From positions 1-64,000 of the forward strand of contig NW_026251770.1 in the NCBI RefSeq assembly GCF_025024155.1: 64,000 bases of DNA. The letters run 5' to 3'. Below, piece after piece: positions 34,228 through 45,341 of the stretch. The position numbers and the translations under genes are program-made. Below the pieces are notes generated by a model, which searched no databases, was not told the DNA's origin, and saw only the letters and a program-made list of their open reading frames with translations. Position 1 is the first letter of the stretch, and each line of letters begins with the position of its first letter. Origin of the DNA: Gamsiella multidivaricata. Lineage: Eukaryota; Mortierellomycota; Mortierellomycetes; Mortierellales; Mortierellaceae.

Positions 34228-35280
34228 ATGGACGCTTACACTCCCGAAACTTTTCGATCGTTCTGGGAGCAGGAGCGCCTAGCATACCAGTGAATTCATT
34301 TCTCCGAGAAGCGCTCTCGTACGTTTTACTGTTGAGACCCGCCCTTAGATGGGCCTCTGCCTGTAGCTCGCACCAACACGACCAGCCGCCTACCTCTTTA
34401 CGACTAGTCCATCAAATACGCGTGTAGACACTCAGGACGCGAAAAAAAACGATATTAATGGCTCTCAACTCAGTGAATCAAGGTTGTCTTGCTTGTATTA
34501 GAATCCGGAGTACTACTGGAAGCACTCACACGCGACAAACCTATCCACCCTGGCGGCATGCCTTCTGAGCGTAACTAGACCAGGAAAATGGTCAAAGAGG
34601 GCAAAGATTGGTATTCCATCAAGAAGCTTACACCTTCCACTGAACAGCTCGCGCAAGTACGGTTATTTATTTCATTTTTTTATTGTCAGGCGCAAGTTTG
34701 TGCTCTATTCAGCTAACACCTTCGTACTCTAGCTGGAATCCAGTAATGGAACTGCACCTTCAGGCCTTCATATTACATATGAGAACATCCGTAAATGCAT
34801 GTATCGGCACAAGACAACCACCCCGAGGAAGCATTTTGATGTTATTCAGAGTATACATCTTTGAATCTTTGAGTGGAGACCATCCGCTCTGAAGGTGGCG
34901 AAGCTATAGTCCATTTGATGATAATGTGGGCAGTGACGATAGGCAGTATTTCATGGTTGCGTGGGTTACGTCTTTCCAGGCCAAGGTAAGGCTTACTACT
35001 TGTCGTCCATACAGTATGTACCATTCACTGCTCTTACTTAGCATCCCTTATTGTTGTATCGGTGATCTGTTCATGATGCAGCCCATTTGACCCAGAAATT
35101 GTGTCGCGTGTATGGACTCTATGGATAAAATTGTCAAGAACTTGTCCCGCCCACCGGATGGCAATTCTTCGTCATTCCTTTCCGCGTACTTGTTCACTCT
35201 TCTTGTAAAGGACGTCCATTCCCAAAAAGGCATGTCTATCGCATACATGATCTGTAGCACGAAATCACAGTATGTCAATC
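34228..35280 (+). pseudogene. MULE-type (Mutator-like) transposase remnant
   Basis: Decayed plus-strand gene, readable in pieces. An N-terminal DNA-binding-like part starts at the ATG at 34228 (YTPETFRSFWEQERLAYQ, then a stop) and continues as YACRHSGREKK. MVKEGKDWYSIKKLTP followed by STEQLAQ ends at a donor-like GTACGG near 34659. Later come ITYENIRKCMYRHK (about 34775), DDRQYFMVAWVTSFQAK (about 34935-34985) and a DDE-core-like stretch, CMDSMDKIVKN (about 35110), with FLSAYLFTLLVKD and GMSIAYMI (about 35175-35260). This order matches Mutator-like transposases, where the first catalytic Asp sits in a C-x-D-x-T/M-x-K context. Frameshifts and stops abound and no C-terminal domain is seen. No terminal inverted repeats were identified. 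Confidence 0.68.
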
Positions 35281-35445
35281 GTCCATATTGTTTCAAGGCA
35301 TTGTTCCTGGATTGTAGGCATGATACTTAACAGGAGAGCGCGTCTTTTTTTGGTGACACTGTCTCCTCCATTGATGCATTCCCCGCTCCCTCCCTCCTCT
35401 CTTTCTCCTATCCTTCTCCCTCTCTTCCAGGCAGATAGATTATTC

Positions 35446-38010
35446 TTATGCAATTCTGCTAAATCTCGGCAGGGAAACACCAAAGAATTTGGACTTGATC
35501 TCCTCGTAGGATATGTGTCTGATTCTTGGGTACTCCTGAGCCTTACTCGGGTGATTGGTTGCTCCTGGTCTACCGCAGATGTAGACGATACTGAATAGTG
35601 GGCAGGCCCGGCCATCTCTTGAAACGACGAATGTTTTGGTGTAATTATTGCCGCCCCTGCAATTGAGATTGATATCGGCTTTATGAACGTCGCCAAACAT
35701 CGCATCCAGATATTCCTCGATTTGATTCTTGCCACCTTTCCGCTCGAAGGCGAGGTCGATTTTTGCCGCATCACTGTCGTGTTTTGCGAAGTTGCCGATA
35801 GATACTTGAAAGAATGTGTATCCAAGGAGAAAGTCGAACCGCGGGTACCCTGCATAGCAACGTATCAATATATCCAAGCCATCTTTGCCGAAGTTTCTGG
35901 GTGGTTCCTGAAGCAACTCGTATCCCGAGATTTTCAAATGTATATCCACTGCATTTTTCCCGACAAGGTCTGTCGTCTCGAGCATCGAGCCAGATGTCCG
36001 GATAAGCTGCTGGAAGAGGGCGTCCTCAAATTGTTCACCGTCCAGATTATCTTGAGCGAGGCCATATCGATAAGACTCAGGTAGTGGACATAGCTTGTAC
36101 AAATCCAAGAGCGCGGCTTTGGCAGCTGGACAGATCGGACTATAAAAAACCGTTATCTCGCTGCTACTGAGGTATTGATACACCATTCCAAAATCCAGAA
36201 ACCTCCAGTTGAATATAGCGGTAGGTCGGTCTTTGCTGGGCAGGAACATCTGCGCAAGGGCCAGACGGGTTCCATCCTTGGAGTTTCTAGGAAGCGAATT
36301 GTAATGAGATTCGGCAACATATTTAAACTCATGACGCCGGCGTTCCTCGAAAATGTCCAGTTTTTCCTTGATTTCCTTCAAGGTAAGCGGTGCGGTTCCG
36401 ATCTCTTGGGCCAGATTCACGAGCTCACGCGGCACGCAATTCGTGATCCTCAGCACTTCATCTTCGATGTCAGACACATGATCACGGACCGTCGAATCGA
36501 AATGAGAAAAGACTCCAGCTTGCAACCTGCCCAAGATTGCTGGTGACAGCGGGCCAACGTAAATAAGATGGGTTCCATCTATAAGGTAAGCCCTCTCGAA
36601 TTTTGCATGAGCAGTGCCAGTAAAGATCACTCGTGCTCCCGCTGCCGACTCCTCCCAACAGTTGAATGATTGCAGTGGTAGCAAAAGCACGAGCCGATCA
36701 GGTGCCGGAGGGTCAGATGCGAACAGTGCGCCATGCTCGTCGATGATATAAAGAGATTTGCGCTCTCGTCGCTGGAGCAGACTCCCGAGGATGGTCCCGG
36801 CGATAGACACCACGAGGGGAGTTGATCGATCCTCATAGGTTACCATTTCCTTGAGCTCAGCGGCAGTCAAAATATCCTTGTTGATAGCTAAGAACCGTTT
36901 GCAAATCTCGATTGACGCCCTCTCCGCTGTATCCTGATTAAGTCTGGACGCGTCACTAACGTAAAGGACCAGCCAGCCATTAGCGTACGCCTGGGCTGCA
37001 AGAAACCAGGCAAGATACGACTTTCCTACGCCCATTGGACCGGACAAGACTTTCTTGACTGGGAACTTGGTATCAGACGCAAGCATTTGCCAAATTTCCA
37101 TCATCTGCTCGGTAACGAAGAATTGGTTGCCCTGGTAGCCCTGTCCAAAGTACTTGGGAACCTGACCAGGATGCTTCGTCGTAATTTGGCTGCCGACTTG
37201 CACATTCAGCAGTGAGGAGAAATCCGAGCGGGGGTCTGGCTTGAGCTCGTCTCTCTTAAGCATCTCCAACATTAGCGGCGGCAACTCCACAGATTTGCCA
37301 TCGGTTGCAGTTTACGGTTCCCAGCGCTCTGCTGAACGGCGTCGTTTCATCGGACTTTCCGATACTGCCATTGTCGAAGAAACAGACAATATTGTAGTCG
37401 GGAATAAACGATACAGATGGAGTTACCGCAAGTCAGCAGCAAAATCCCGAACATACGCTGCAAGTCAATCAGGCGTTTTGATCATCGCAAGTTTTCTAAC
37501 CTTGGTTGTCGAGACATCTTTTTAGGAACTCTATTGCATCGGACACGCAAGTAGAAATAATGGGAAGAGAGACTCTTATTTAGTGGGCTTCCCAGTCGTT
37601 GTCAAGACTCAGTATTCAGCACAAAAATAGACAGCGGATAGGTCCAGGCACGACTGCAAAGTGAGCGTGAAAGCCTTACCTGGCGGTGGTAGCTGCACAA
37701 TGATGTGGATTACTTCTTCAGACGGCTCTTCTGTGAAGACCTTGGAGAGGCGAGTCGTTGGCCGCAGTTTCTTCTTCTCATTCAGGGTGTCGAGTATGAT
37801 GGGGAGCTCCTCCTCATCGTCCGTAAGTGGAACCGAGACGCGCCAGAGCGTGAGATTGTTCGCATCGATGTCGTGGAAATCGTTGGCCTTCTCGGCCTTG
37901 ATGCGCTTCCTGAGATCGTCGATAGTATCCGAGGAGGGAATGTTCTTGAACGAGAATGCTTTCGCAGCAGGATCTTCCTCGACAAGACAGAAAAAGGTGA
38001 TGTTGGCCAT
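35446..38010 (-). pseudogene. Crinkler (CRN)-like protein: ubiquitin-like header, P-loop NTPase, REase-like domain; one in-frame stop
   Basis: Exons 37680..38010 and 35446..37364 (intron 315 bases, GTAAGG...GCAG) would encode about 750 codons, with a TAA at 37312-37314 (codon 128). The first exon is the Crinkler header: a ubiquitin-like fold with FFCLVEEDP, a DIDANNLTLWRV segment and VHIIVQLPPPG-type closure. A basic KRRR patch follows, then the stop. Beyond it the frame is open for over 600 codons: Walker A SGPMGVGKS (about residue 215), Walker B SLYIIDEHG, and a C-terminal PD-(D/E)xK-like region with FEDALFQQL, GYPRFDF and FFQVSIGNFAKH. Crinklers are eukaryotic effector-like or conflict proteins combining an NTPase with a nuclease. 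No splice choice I could find removes the stop and keeps frame. The rest is intact, so it may be a very young pseudogene, a sequence error or a readthrough gene. Confidence 0.8.
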
Positions 38011-38081
38011 GGTAGCCGCGCAGGTGACTATGTTTGAGTGTGGTTGAGTGAGCGGGTGAAGGAGTGCGTTGGCTTATGTAA

Positions 38082-38663
38082 GAGACAAAAGAGTCTGATT
38101 TGAGCGAGATCGCCATCACCGGTACTGGCGAGAAGAGGAACGCAAACAGGGACTTGACAGACAAGCTGAATAAGTACAAGCGGGCCGGCATCACGGGCAA
38201 CGACACGTGGGGTAACCAGGTCTTCCTCAGCGAGTGCTCGATGCTATATGAGAAGGATGTCCGAAAGAAGAATGAAGATCGGCGGAAGCTCGGTCGGTCG
38301 ATGAAGGAAAGCTGGGATTCAGCAGTCAAGAAGTTGGCAGAGAGTCATCAGCCCCACGGCAACTTCTCCATGTTTGGGTTACAGTTCTTCGATCAGAAGT
38401 TGACTTTCCTCAAGCTCGACTACCGGGGCCATTACAGGCTGTGGCAAGTGGACTCGAGCGACCTCCCCGTCCAGACGAGTGACTTCTACGAAAAGGTGAC
38501 AGCATGTTGCAGGAGTGCGCTCAGATTTGCTCGAGCAGTCGCAGAGGAAGTTCGACAGCGCAAGGAGCTTCCTGCCCTCTCTCCCCGCGATGTTCTATTG
38601 TTGAGACGCGCTGCTAGCAAACTCAGTCCCACCACCATCTCTTCCGATGAGAAGAATGTCTAG
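38082..38663 (+). pseudogene. 3' fragment of an unknown gene, without a start codon
   Basis: The frame is open from just after a TAA at 38079-38081 to the TAG at 38661-38663 (about 193 codons). No ATG occurs until about 38240, in the middle of a well-formed, charged helical segment. The readable protein has a Lys/Arg/Glu-rich first half and a compact second half (FGLQFFDQKLTFLKLDYRG, YEKVTACCRSALRFARAV). No domain is recognised. It looks like the last exon of a larger protein. Its 5' edge is 71 bases from the divergent Crinkler start, so the upstream part was probably lost when the Crinkler segment arrived. A short protein from the internal ATG is possible but less likely. Confidence 0.6.
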
Positions 38664-39110
38664 ACAGTTGATCGTATCGTCTTTCGCAATATGAGTTGAA
38701 AGACATGAGTGATCCTTGACGCGCTCTCATGTGGAGATGGAAGACGTGAGTAAACTTTGACGCGTATAAGTAAACGTGTACAGTAGAGGTAGCACGTCCT
38801 CGCGGGAAGAGCATCTTCGCAGACGTATTTTCGGCGAGAAACGAGCTATTTTCACGCCAGTTCAAAAAAAAGTACTGGCAACAATACAATCCACATGTGT
38901 TCAATTCCTTCCGCTAGGACCTGTAATGGGTTCAGCTACGGATAAGATTTATTATTCGTGTAGAGAGCGATTCCTTATTCACAACTGAACAATGCACAGA
39001 AAGACCCGACAGGAAACGCCGAAAGAAAACGCCTCGTAAAAGTCCTTCCACACATGCCTGAGCTGGTCGCAAATAAAAAAAGTCGCACCAATTCCGAAAA
39101 TCGCGACCGT
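38664..39110. other. Intergenic; 3' flank of RPS16
   Basis: A repeated segment around 38700-38765 (GACATGAGTGATCCTTGACGCG-like, twice with changes). Otherwise A/T-rich with no gene. Confidence 0.4.
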
Positions 39111-40357
39111 TTAACGGTAGGACTTCTGGTATCTAAAAGTCGTAAAAAGCATCAATTGAACAAGGTGTTAGTATAGGCGAGGATAACAATGATTGTTCGC
39201 GAACCATAAGAACAAGAACAAGAAAAGAAAAAGAAAAAGAAATTTACCTGGCACGGGCACCGGCACCACCGAACTTCTTGGGCTCGCAGCGACGGGGATC
39301 GGCAACGAGGAGGGTACGGTCGTACTGGAGGAAGATCTGCTTGAGCTCGTTCTTGGAGGCCTCATCGACATACTTCTGGTAGTAGGCAACGATGGACTTG
39401 GCAAGAGCCTGACGGATAGCATAGATCTGGGAAGTGTGTCCACCACCCTTGACGCGAATGCGGATGTCAACGTTGGCGAACTTGTCGGAGCCGACGCGGA
39501 GGATGGGCTCATAGACCTTGAACTTCAAGATATCGGGCTCGACGAGCTCAATGGGGGAACCGTTGATGCGGATAAGACCCTTGCCGGCCTTGCAGTGAGC
39601 AACGGCAGTGGCGGTTTTCTATTGGGACGTCCAGATAGGCGCACACAATGATGCTTTTGTGGTTAGATTTCCACGTCGTCATGCAGATATCTTTCTCCAG
39701 TTGATATGTTCGTCATGTCGCCAGTATCCTGTGCATTGTCATGGCGGTCGAGACAGAGTGATTGTGCTGACAAGCTCACGAAGTTGCCAAGAATAAAAAC
39801 CCATGCCACGCCCTGCCAAGTGATTTGAACATGGCGTTGGTATCGAAGCACTTTGGCGGTCGCATTCTTTGGTATCCGTATCGTTCAATTGCAAGCTGGG
39901 TACCCGTTGAACAGCTGAAGAGTTGCAAAAATGTAGGCTGGGTGTGCGCTGTGGGCTGTTATATCCCCTCTTGTAGTTGAAAAGCAGCGATCTCCACTGT
40001 CAGTCGAGTCCGGTTGAGCAAAGTTGAAGCTGGCGCCACATGGTTTTGTGGTTGTCCTTGCTCTTGGTTTGTCGAGGCGGTGTAACTGGAGTCTTCCCCC
40101 CGAGTAATGCCGTGCAAACTGGTGCTAGTGCACGAATCGCTTCCACTGTCGAACAGTTGATCATGGTTTCCTCCAGCCGATCATAATTTCTCCAAGCAAT
40201 AGCCGCAGCTTCCAGTCTGATACGCTTCCTTTTGACGTTGGCCGTAAAGCTGTTGCTGATCCTTGCTTCCTGATGCATACTGAATCTTAGTTCATCGTTG
40301 ATAAAAATAGAGACTTGCCTTGCGGCCGTAGCACTGAACACTCTTCGAGTCGGACAT
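39111..40357 (-). CDS. RPS16: 40S ribosomal protein uS9 (RPS16)
   Basis: Exons 40319..40357, 39248..39618 and 39111..39132 encode 143 residues, the usual length. The first exon gives [13 protein letters not shown]; the second [40 protein letters not shown] and [19 protein letters not shown]; the tiny last exon completes the conserved C-terminal YQKSYR, whose Arg contacts P-site tRNA. Intron 1 (701 bases) starts with AAG|GCAAGT, the consensus of a GC-AG intron; no GT donor there keeps frame. Intron 2 is 115 bases with an A-rich donor side. The gene is divergent from the mitochondrial protein gene at 40924. Strong codon bias fits high expression. Confidence 0.93.
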
Positions 40358-40923
40358 AATGAACTAAAGGAGAGATCGACAGTAGAGACAAGAAGAGTCG
40401 ATGGGTGAGTCGCGAGCTGACCTCGTAGATGCGATCCTTCACTACAAGTCGAATCGTAGTTTCGTCCTGTCAACTGATCATCCTGGGCCTTTCTCCATGC
40501 TTAGTATCCAGCTCCGTTTATTGTTTTTGGGACAAGTCCCCGTCAATAGTTTCGTCAACAGTTTCGTCAATTGATGGATAATATATGATGTGGGATGGTG
40601 TCCTGACGGTAATCGATGGATACTGGATCATCCGTCGATGGTGCTGGATGCGAGTCCTGGTATGGCCCATGGATGCCTCAAATAAAGCAGTCTCCCGCCC
40701 AGTATGCTACCCTCGGCAGTTGCTGAATATTACCAAGTGGAATTGAAAGAGGGAGCAAAACCTTGACAGCCGACAATCCCTATACGCCTTACTCCACAGC
40801 AGTGGCTTAGGGTATCTCATCCGCGCTTATAACCCATGTATATATGAACCAGCTTCTGGAAGCACTATCGGAACACGACTCAAAAACACATCCTTCTCGT
40901 AAATTCATTTCGTCATTGCAAAC
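40358..40923. promoter_or_regulatory. Bidirectional promoter region, RPS16 and mitochondrial gene
   Basis: 566 bases between divergent starts. A TATA-like GTATATATG lies at 40838-40847, about 80 bases before the plus-strand ATG. A 12-base unit (CGTCAAYAGTTT) repeats 2.6 times at 40541-40572. Function is inferred from position. Confidence 0.5.
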
Positions 40924-42017
40924 ATGTCATTCCTCGCCAGGAGTCTAAGGCCGCTGCAGCGGGCGACAATATATAGGAATACGGCAGTATGGGCTCGCGA
41001 TATCCACTCCTCGCCTATCCGCTTCCATCCTCAAAAAGACGACACGTACAATGCGTCTCCGTCGCCGCCAATATCTCCCACGGTTCAAGCTACAGCGGAG
41101 ACCGAGGGCACGGAACCACCAACAGAGGGCGAGATCACCGCACGCGCTTATGAATTCCGTATGTCTCTTTGCTTTTCTTTTTCCTTTTGCGCTTCGGATC
41201 AGATCCAAAGTATCGAATGGAGTTATAACTCAATGCTTGATAATACTTATTGCGGTCCACACTTTCTTTTACTTAGCCTGGCTGTACGACGGGTCTAGTT
41301 ATTTATCAAGGATCCCTCACTATCCATACCCAAAGGCGCCCAAAGTTTGGTCGATGCTGGGCTTGATCCCTCAGTCTATTCAATATATGATCTGCAAATC
41401 GGCATGCGAGCGGATGCTTCGGAACAATACTTCATCAGAATACTATCCAGACCAGTTTCTGAAAGGAGGTATAACACACAATGTTGTTTGTCTGAAAGGT
41501 TGCGAATAGAACAAATCATAGAGAGCGAACACATATGGATATTGGTATTGATCTGGTGGTTTTCTTTTTCTTTTTTCTTTTCTCTCTAGCTGGCATGGCT
41601 ATCCATCAAATGCTGCCGCTGCTTTCAACAAACATCGACCGCTCACCGCTTACCAACATGATGACACAAGAACTCTACGACTACTTTGAATCTGAACTTC
41701 AACGGCAGGAAGAAGTCAAGTCGGATGTTTCGATCAAACTGGCAGCAGTTCATGATGGCGTAGTCAAAGATGTATGGGTTCTGCTGGGACCCAAGCTAAA
41801 GAGCGGCTCAACCCGAGGCTTTATCCGATGGAGATGGCAGTCCTTGACCATCGCGCTCAGAGCAGCAACAGATCAGATGTCCTCGAGAGACCAGGTTGCC
41901 CAGATGATGATGGAGGGCGTGCAGTTCAAGGTCGACGTCGAGTGTAAGTCGGCTTTCTTTTTCATATATGACGATATCATCGATGATGATATCATGCCAT
42001 CTAAAAACAATCGCGCG

Positions 42018-42057
<40 letters not shown>

Positions 42058-42346
42058 ATTAGTTGACGCCTCGATCGACTACACGATTCAGTCAAAAGTC
42101 ATGGATTCCGACGTGATCTCTGACTTTACTCGACGCCCACTTCTTGTCCGGTTCGAATCGCCTTTTTTTGAGCCTGCGGAGCAAATGGTCAAGTCCAGGA
42201 GCCTGTCCCGACCGGACGAGGCACCCGTTGACTGGAACTGGCGCGTCTCCGATATCGATTACCTGCTGGAACAGGACTATATTGAGCGGCGCAAGCGGGA
42301 AGATATTAAGGATGAGGAACATGCGCAGCGGGAGATGGAAATGTAA
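40924..42346 (+). CDS. Probable mitochondrial matrix/inner-membrane protein (Tim44/MAIP1-like fold suspected)
   Basis: Exons 40924..41158, 41277..41468, 41590..41943 and 42063..42346 encode 354 residues. Donors are GTATGT, GTATAA and GTAAGT; all junctions preserve frame. The Arg/Ser-rich, acid-free N-terminus (SFLARSLRPLQRATIYRN) predicts a mitochondrial presequence. The middle region (PQSIQYMICKSACERML, FLKGGAGMAIHQMLPLL, LYDYFESELQRQEEV) has the helix-then-mixed alpha/beta pattern of the Tim44-like/MAIP1 group, which helps assemble inner-membrane proteins. I could not recognise the family with certainty. The C-terminus is charged (YIERRKREDIKDEEH). Confidence 0.75.
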
Positions 42347-42606
42347 ACATGAAGTAAAAGCAAGCGAATCCTCGTTTCTCTATGAACATAGAATAAAAAC
42401 CAAATACGAAGGAAAATGTCCTTCAAGCAAGTGGCCTCTTTTGGGGGGAGGTTTTTTTTTTTTTTTTGCGTCGTCAGGAAAATATCTTGATCAACCAATT
42501 GGCCTTTTTAGGTTATTTGTTTCGCGAAACGCGAAGAGAAAAGGGAATGATCTATTATGCATGTGCATTGTGGGTACTGTATAAATCTATGTATGAAAAG
42601 AAATCC

Positions 42607-44556
42607 TTAAACCTCCGACTTCTCCCTATGTGCTCTCCCTTGTTCTATCTCGTCATCCTCCTCGGTCGCCTCTGCGTCCGCATCTGTCACAATAGGAGCA
42701 GGTGTGGGCGCAATCTCGAGCGCCGCTGCAGGGTCCGGCATAGGAGTCGCGGGGGGAGCTGCAGGCGAATTGGGGATCAACAACATGGAAACGAGAATTC
42801 CCAGAACACCCAGGCCCGCAACGCCAAACAGACCATTACGATAACTCTCCATCAACAGATCCACAGACGCAGCCTCGCCCTTCAGATCCACAGAGTTCTC
42901 CGAAATGGCCGTGACAATCGCCAATCCGAGGGGTGCACCTAGCTGCATACCTGTCGAATACAGAGCGCCGACAACACCTTGGTCCTCGTTCTTCGCATCC
43001 TTCAGCGCCGTGATCTGGGCCGGTAGGATCGACGTTCCCAAGCCAACGACATGTACTAGCAAGCCCAGGAACGGCAATGTCCAGTACGAAGTCTTTGTGG
43101 TGACAAACCCAAACATGACGGCGGCCGCACAGCGGAACACGAATCCGGTCAGGATAAAGGGCTTCAGACGGTACCTTGGTAGGACCTTTCCCAGGACCGT
43201 GAACGCGATAATGGCCGCGATACTATGAGCCAAGAACGCGAGCGACGTCTGCATGGAGGTGTACCCCATCACGTTCTGGAAGATCAACGTCGCAAAGTAG
43301 CAGAATCCCTGGAACTGACCCTGCAGGAACAGAATCGCCACAAACGCCGATGAGAAATTCTTGAGTCGCCAGATCCGGAACGGCATGATCGGATTCTTGA
43401 CTAGACGCATTTCGATCCAGACAAACAACCCCAACAGTACCAAACCCGCCGCCAGGACAGGCAGGGTCTGGACAGACGCCCAGCCATAGCCCGAGCCCGT
43501 GGAGATGTAATAGATGATGCAGATCAGACTTGACGTGGCCGTCAACGCGCCCGCGACGTCGATCCGGGGCTGATTCAGCTTCAACGGACTTGTGGGAATA
43601 GCCAAGAATCCAAGCATGAAGAGCACAAACGAAAAGATGGACGAGAACCGAAAGATCCAGTGCCAGCTCATGGACGAGATCAAGGCGCCTGCCAGGAGGA
43701 GACCGACCACGGCACCGGCGGCACCGAAACCACCAAAGATCGAGAGCGCACTCGTACGCCTGGGTCCTGCAGGAAAGGTTGTGGTGATGAGGCCGAGGGC
43801 TGTGGGGACACTCATGCTGGCGCCGATGCCCTGAAGAGCGCGGGTGACACAGAACATGGCTGGGTTGGTCGAGAACGAGACGATGAGGGAAAAAACTCCG
43901 AACCAGATTTGGCCAACGAGGAAGACATTACGGTGGCCGTACATGTCTCCGACTCGACCTGCAAGTAAGAGGAACCTAGTGAAGAGTCGCGACAGGAGAC
44001 AGTTCAGTCAAACAGGAGGTACAGAGAAGAAAGTACTAAGACGTGAGTGAAGAGAGCGGGACGTACCCTCCAAAGGTGACAATATAGGAGCTGATAATCC
44101 ACTGAGTGTTGAAGCTGTCAAAGCTGAGAGTCTTGGAGATATCAACGAGCGCTACAGTCATGGCCGAACCATTCACTGAGGAAGAAGAAGAAAGAGAAGA
44201 AGAAGAGGAAGAAAAGAGGGGGAGAGGAAGCATTAGCAATCATGCAAGACCCAAAGGAGGAAGGCGACAAGTGTTTGCTTTTTTAAAAAGACCACGTCCG
44301 ACTTACTGATATCGATAAATTGAGCGACAGAGACCACATATAGCATCAGAGGCGACATTTTTTGCTGGATCGACGATAGCTTGTCATGGCTGAATGTCTG
44401 CATACCGTCGTCTTCGTCTTGCCTGTTTAGTTTGGTCGGTTGAAGCTCTTGGGGCGGCCGTGCTACCCCTGGTTTGTCGATCGTAATGGCTTCACACTTC
44501 TTTTCACTAGAATGCTTCTGAACATTGACCGTCTGTGTTGAGTTGTTGCTGGACAT
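42607..44556 (-). CDS. DHA2-type MFS drug/H+ antiporter, intact
   Basis: Exons 44307..44556, 44067..44175 and 42607..43975 encode 575 residues; donors are GTAAGT and GTACGT. After a polar N-terminus come 14 predicted spans. Motifs include the first-span IDIMNGSAMTVAL, the motif-A loop GRVGDMYGHRN, RALQGIGASMSVPTA (motif C region) and KNEDQGVVGA near span 12, then an acidic C-terminal tail. DHA2 proteins export drugs, siderophores or amphiphiles by proton antiport. It is the intact paralog of the two broken copies in the inverted repeat, which share the exon 1 junction context and the EDQGVVGA motif but differ at many positions. Substrate unknown. Confidence 0.92.
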
Positions 44557-45113
44557 TTTTAATCCCGCTGATTGCTTCTTTCTTTTTTTTCTTTTTTTTT
44601 TTCGAATGGATGAAGAGTGCTTTTTGTTCGATGCTGAAGCTTGGGAGCGGAATGCGGGAATACTGGCTATTAGTTGTTCACTCTACTTTTTTCTTTCTTT
44701 TTTCTTGAGCATTACAAAGGAACTATGAAGGAGAGGATAAAGAGAGGGGAATACCGCACTTAAAACGGCTACTTTCCTTTTTATACATAAAATCAAAAAC
44801 AAGTTATGGTATTTCTAGCCTGAGGTAAGGTTATCTGCATGCAAGGATCAAGATCCAACAGGTCCAGTGGACCTCTAATTTCCTGTTCGAAATCGCCCCT
44901 CCGCTAGACTACGTTCGCTCAATATACTATGCCCATAGGCTGGCTGGTTCTCCCTCCCGACTAACTCAGCTCTCTCTTTGGCTAGATACCATGGATATAC
45001 TCCCATGACTCCATTCCTCAGACTATCTTGGAAATGCCACGGTGACGCACAGCTACGGACAATCATTGTTGGATTCGGACTTTGCCCAACTTGACACACG
45101 GGAGCAAGGAAGG

Positions 45114-45149
<36 letters not shown>

Positions 45150-45341
45150 CATAAACCATGGTCAACGCTCTTTCAGCAGATCGACACCCATTGTCAATGT
45201 CAATATTACAACTTCTTCATTTCTGTTCGCCAGGGTTACATAATTTTTTGACCAGAGCACTGGCAACAGTTGTGGGCGACTGCTTTATTGAAAAGGGAGA
45301 CAGAGACAAGACGCAAGAAGGCAGAAGGACTATAAAGATCT
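44557..45341. other. Intergenic with a 32-base T homopolymer
   Basis: Upstream region of the MFS gene (pyrimidine-rich), then unrecognised sequence. A run of 32 T lies at 45118-45149. The 3' flank of RPL13 is at the right end. Confidence 0.5.

Noticed and set aside
39619..40318. Intronic snoRNA in RPS16 or RPL13
   Set aside because: No TGATGA/CTGA box pair or H/ACA hairpin pattern found on the coding strand.
42148..42160. GGTTCGAATC, resembling a tRNA T-loop
   Set aside because: It lies in exon 4 of the mitochondrial protein gene and has no matching acceptor or anticodon stems.
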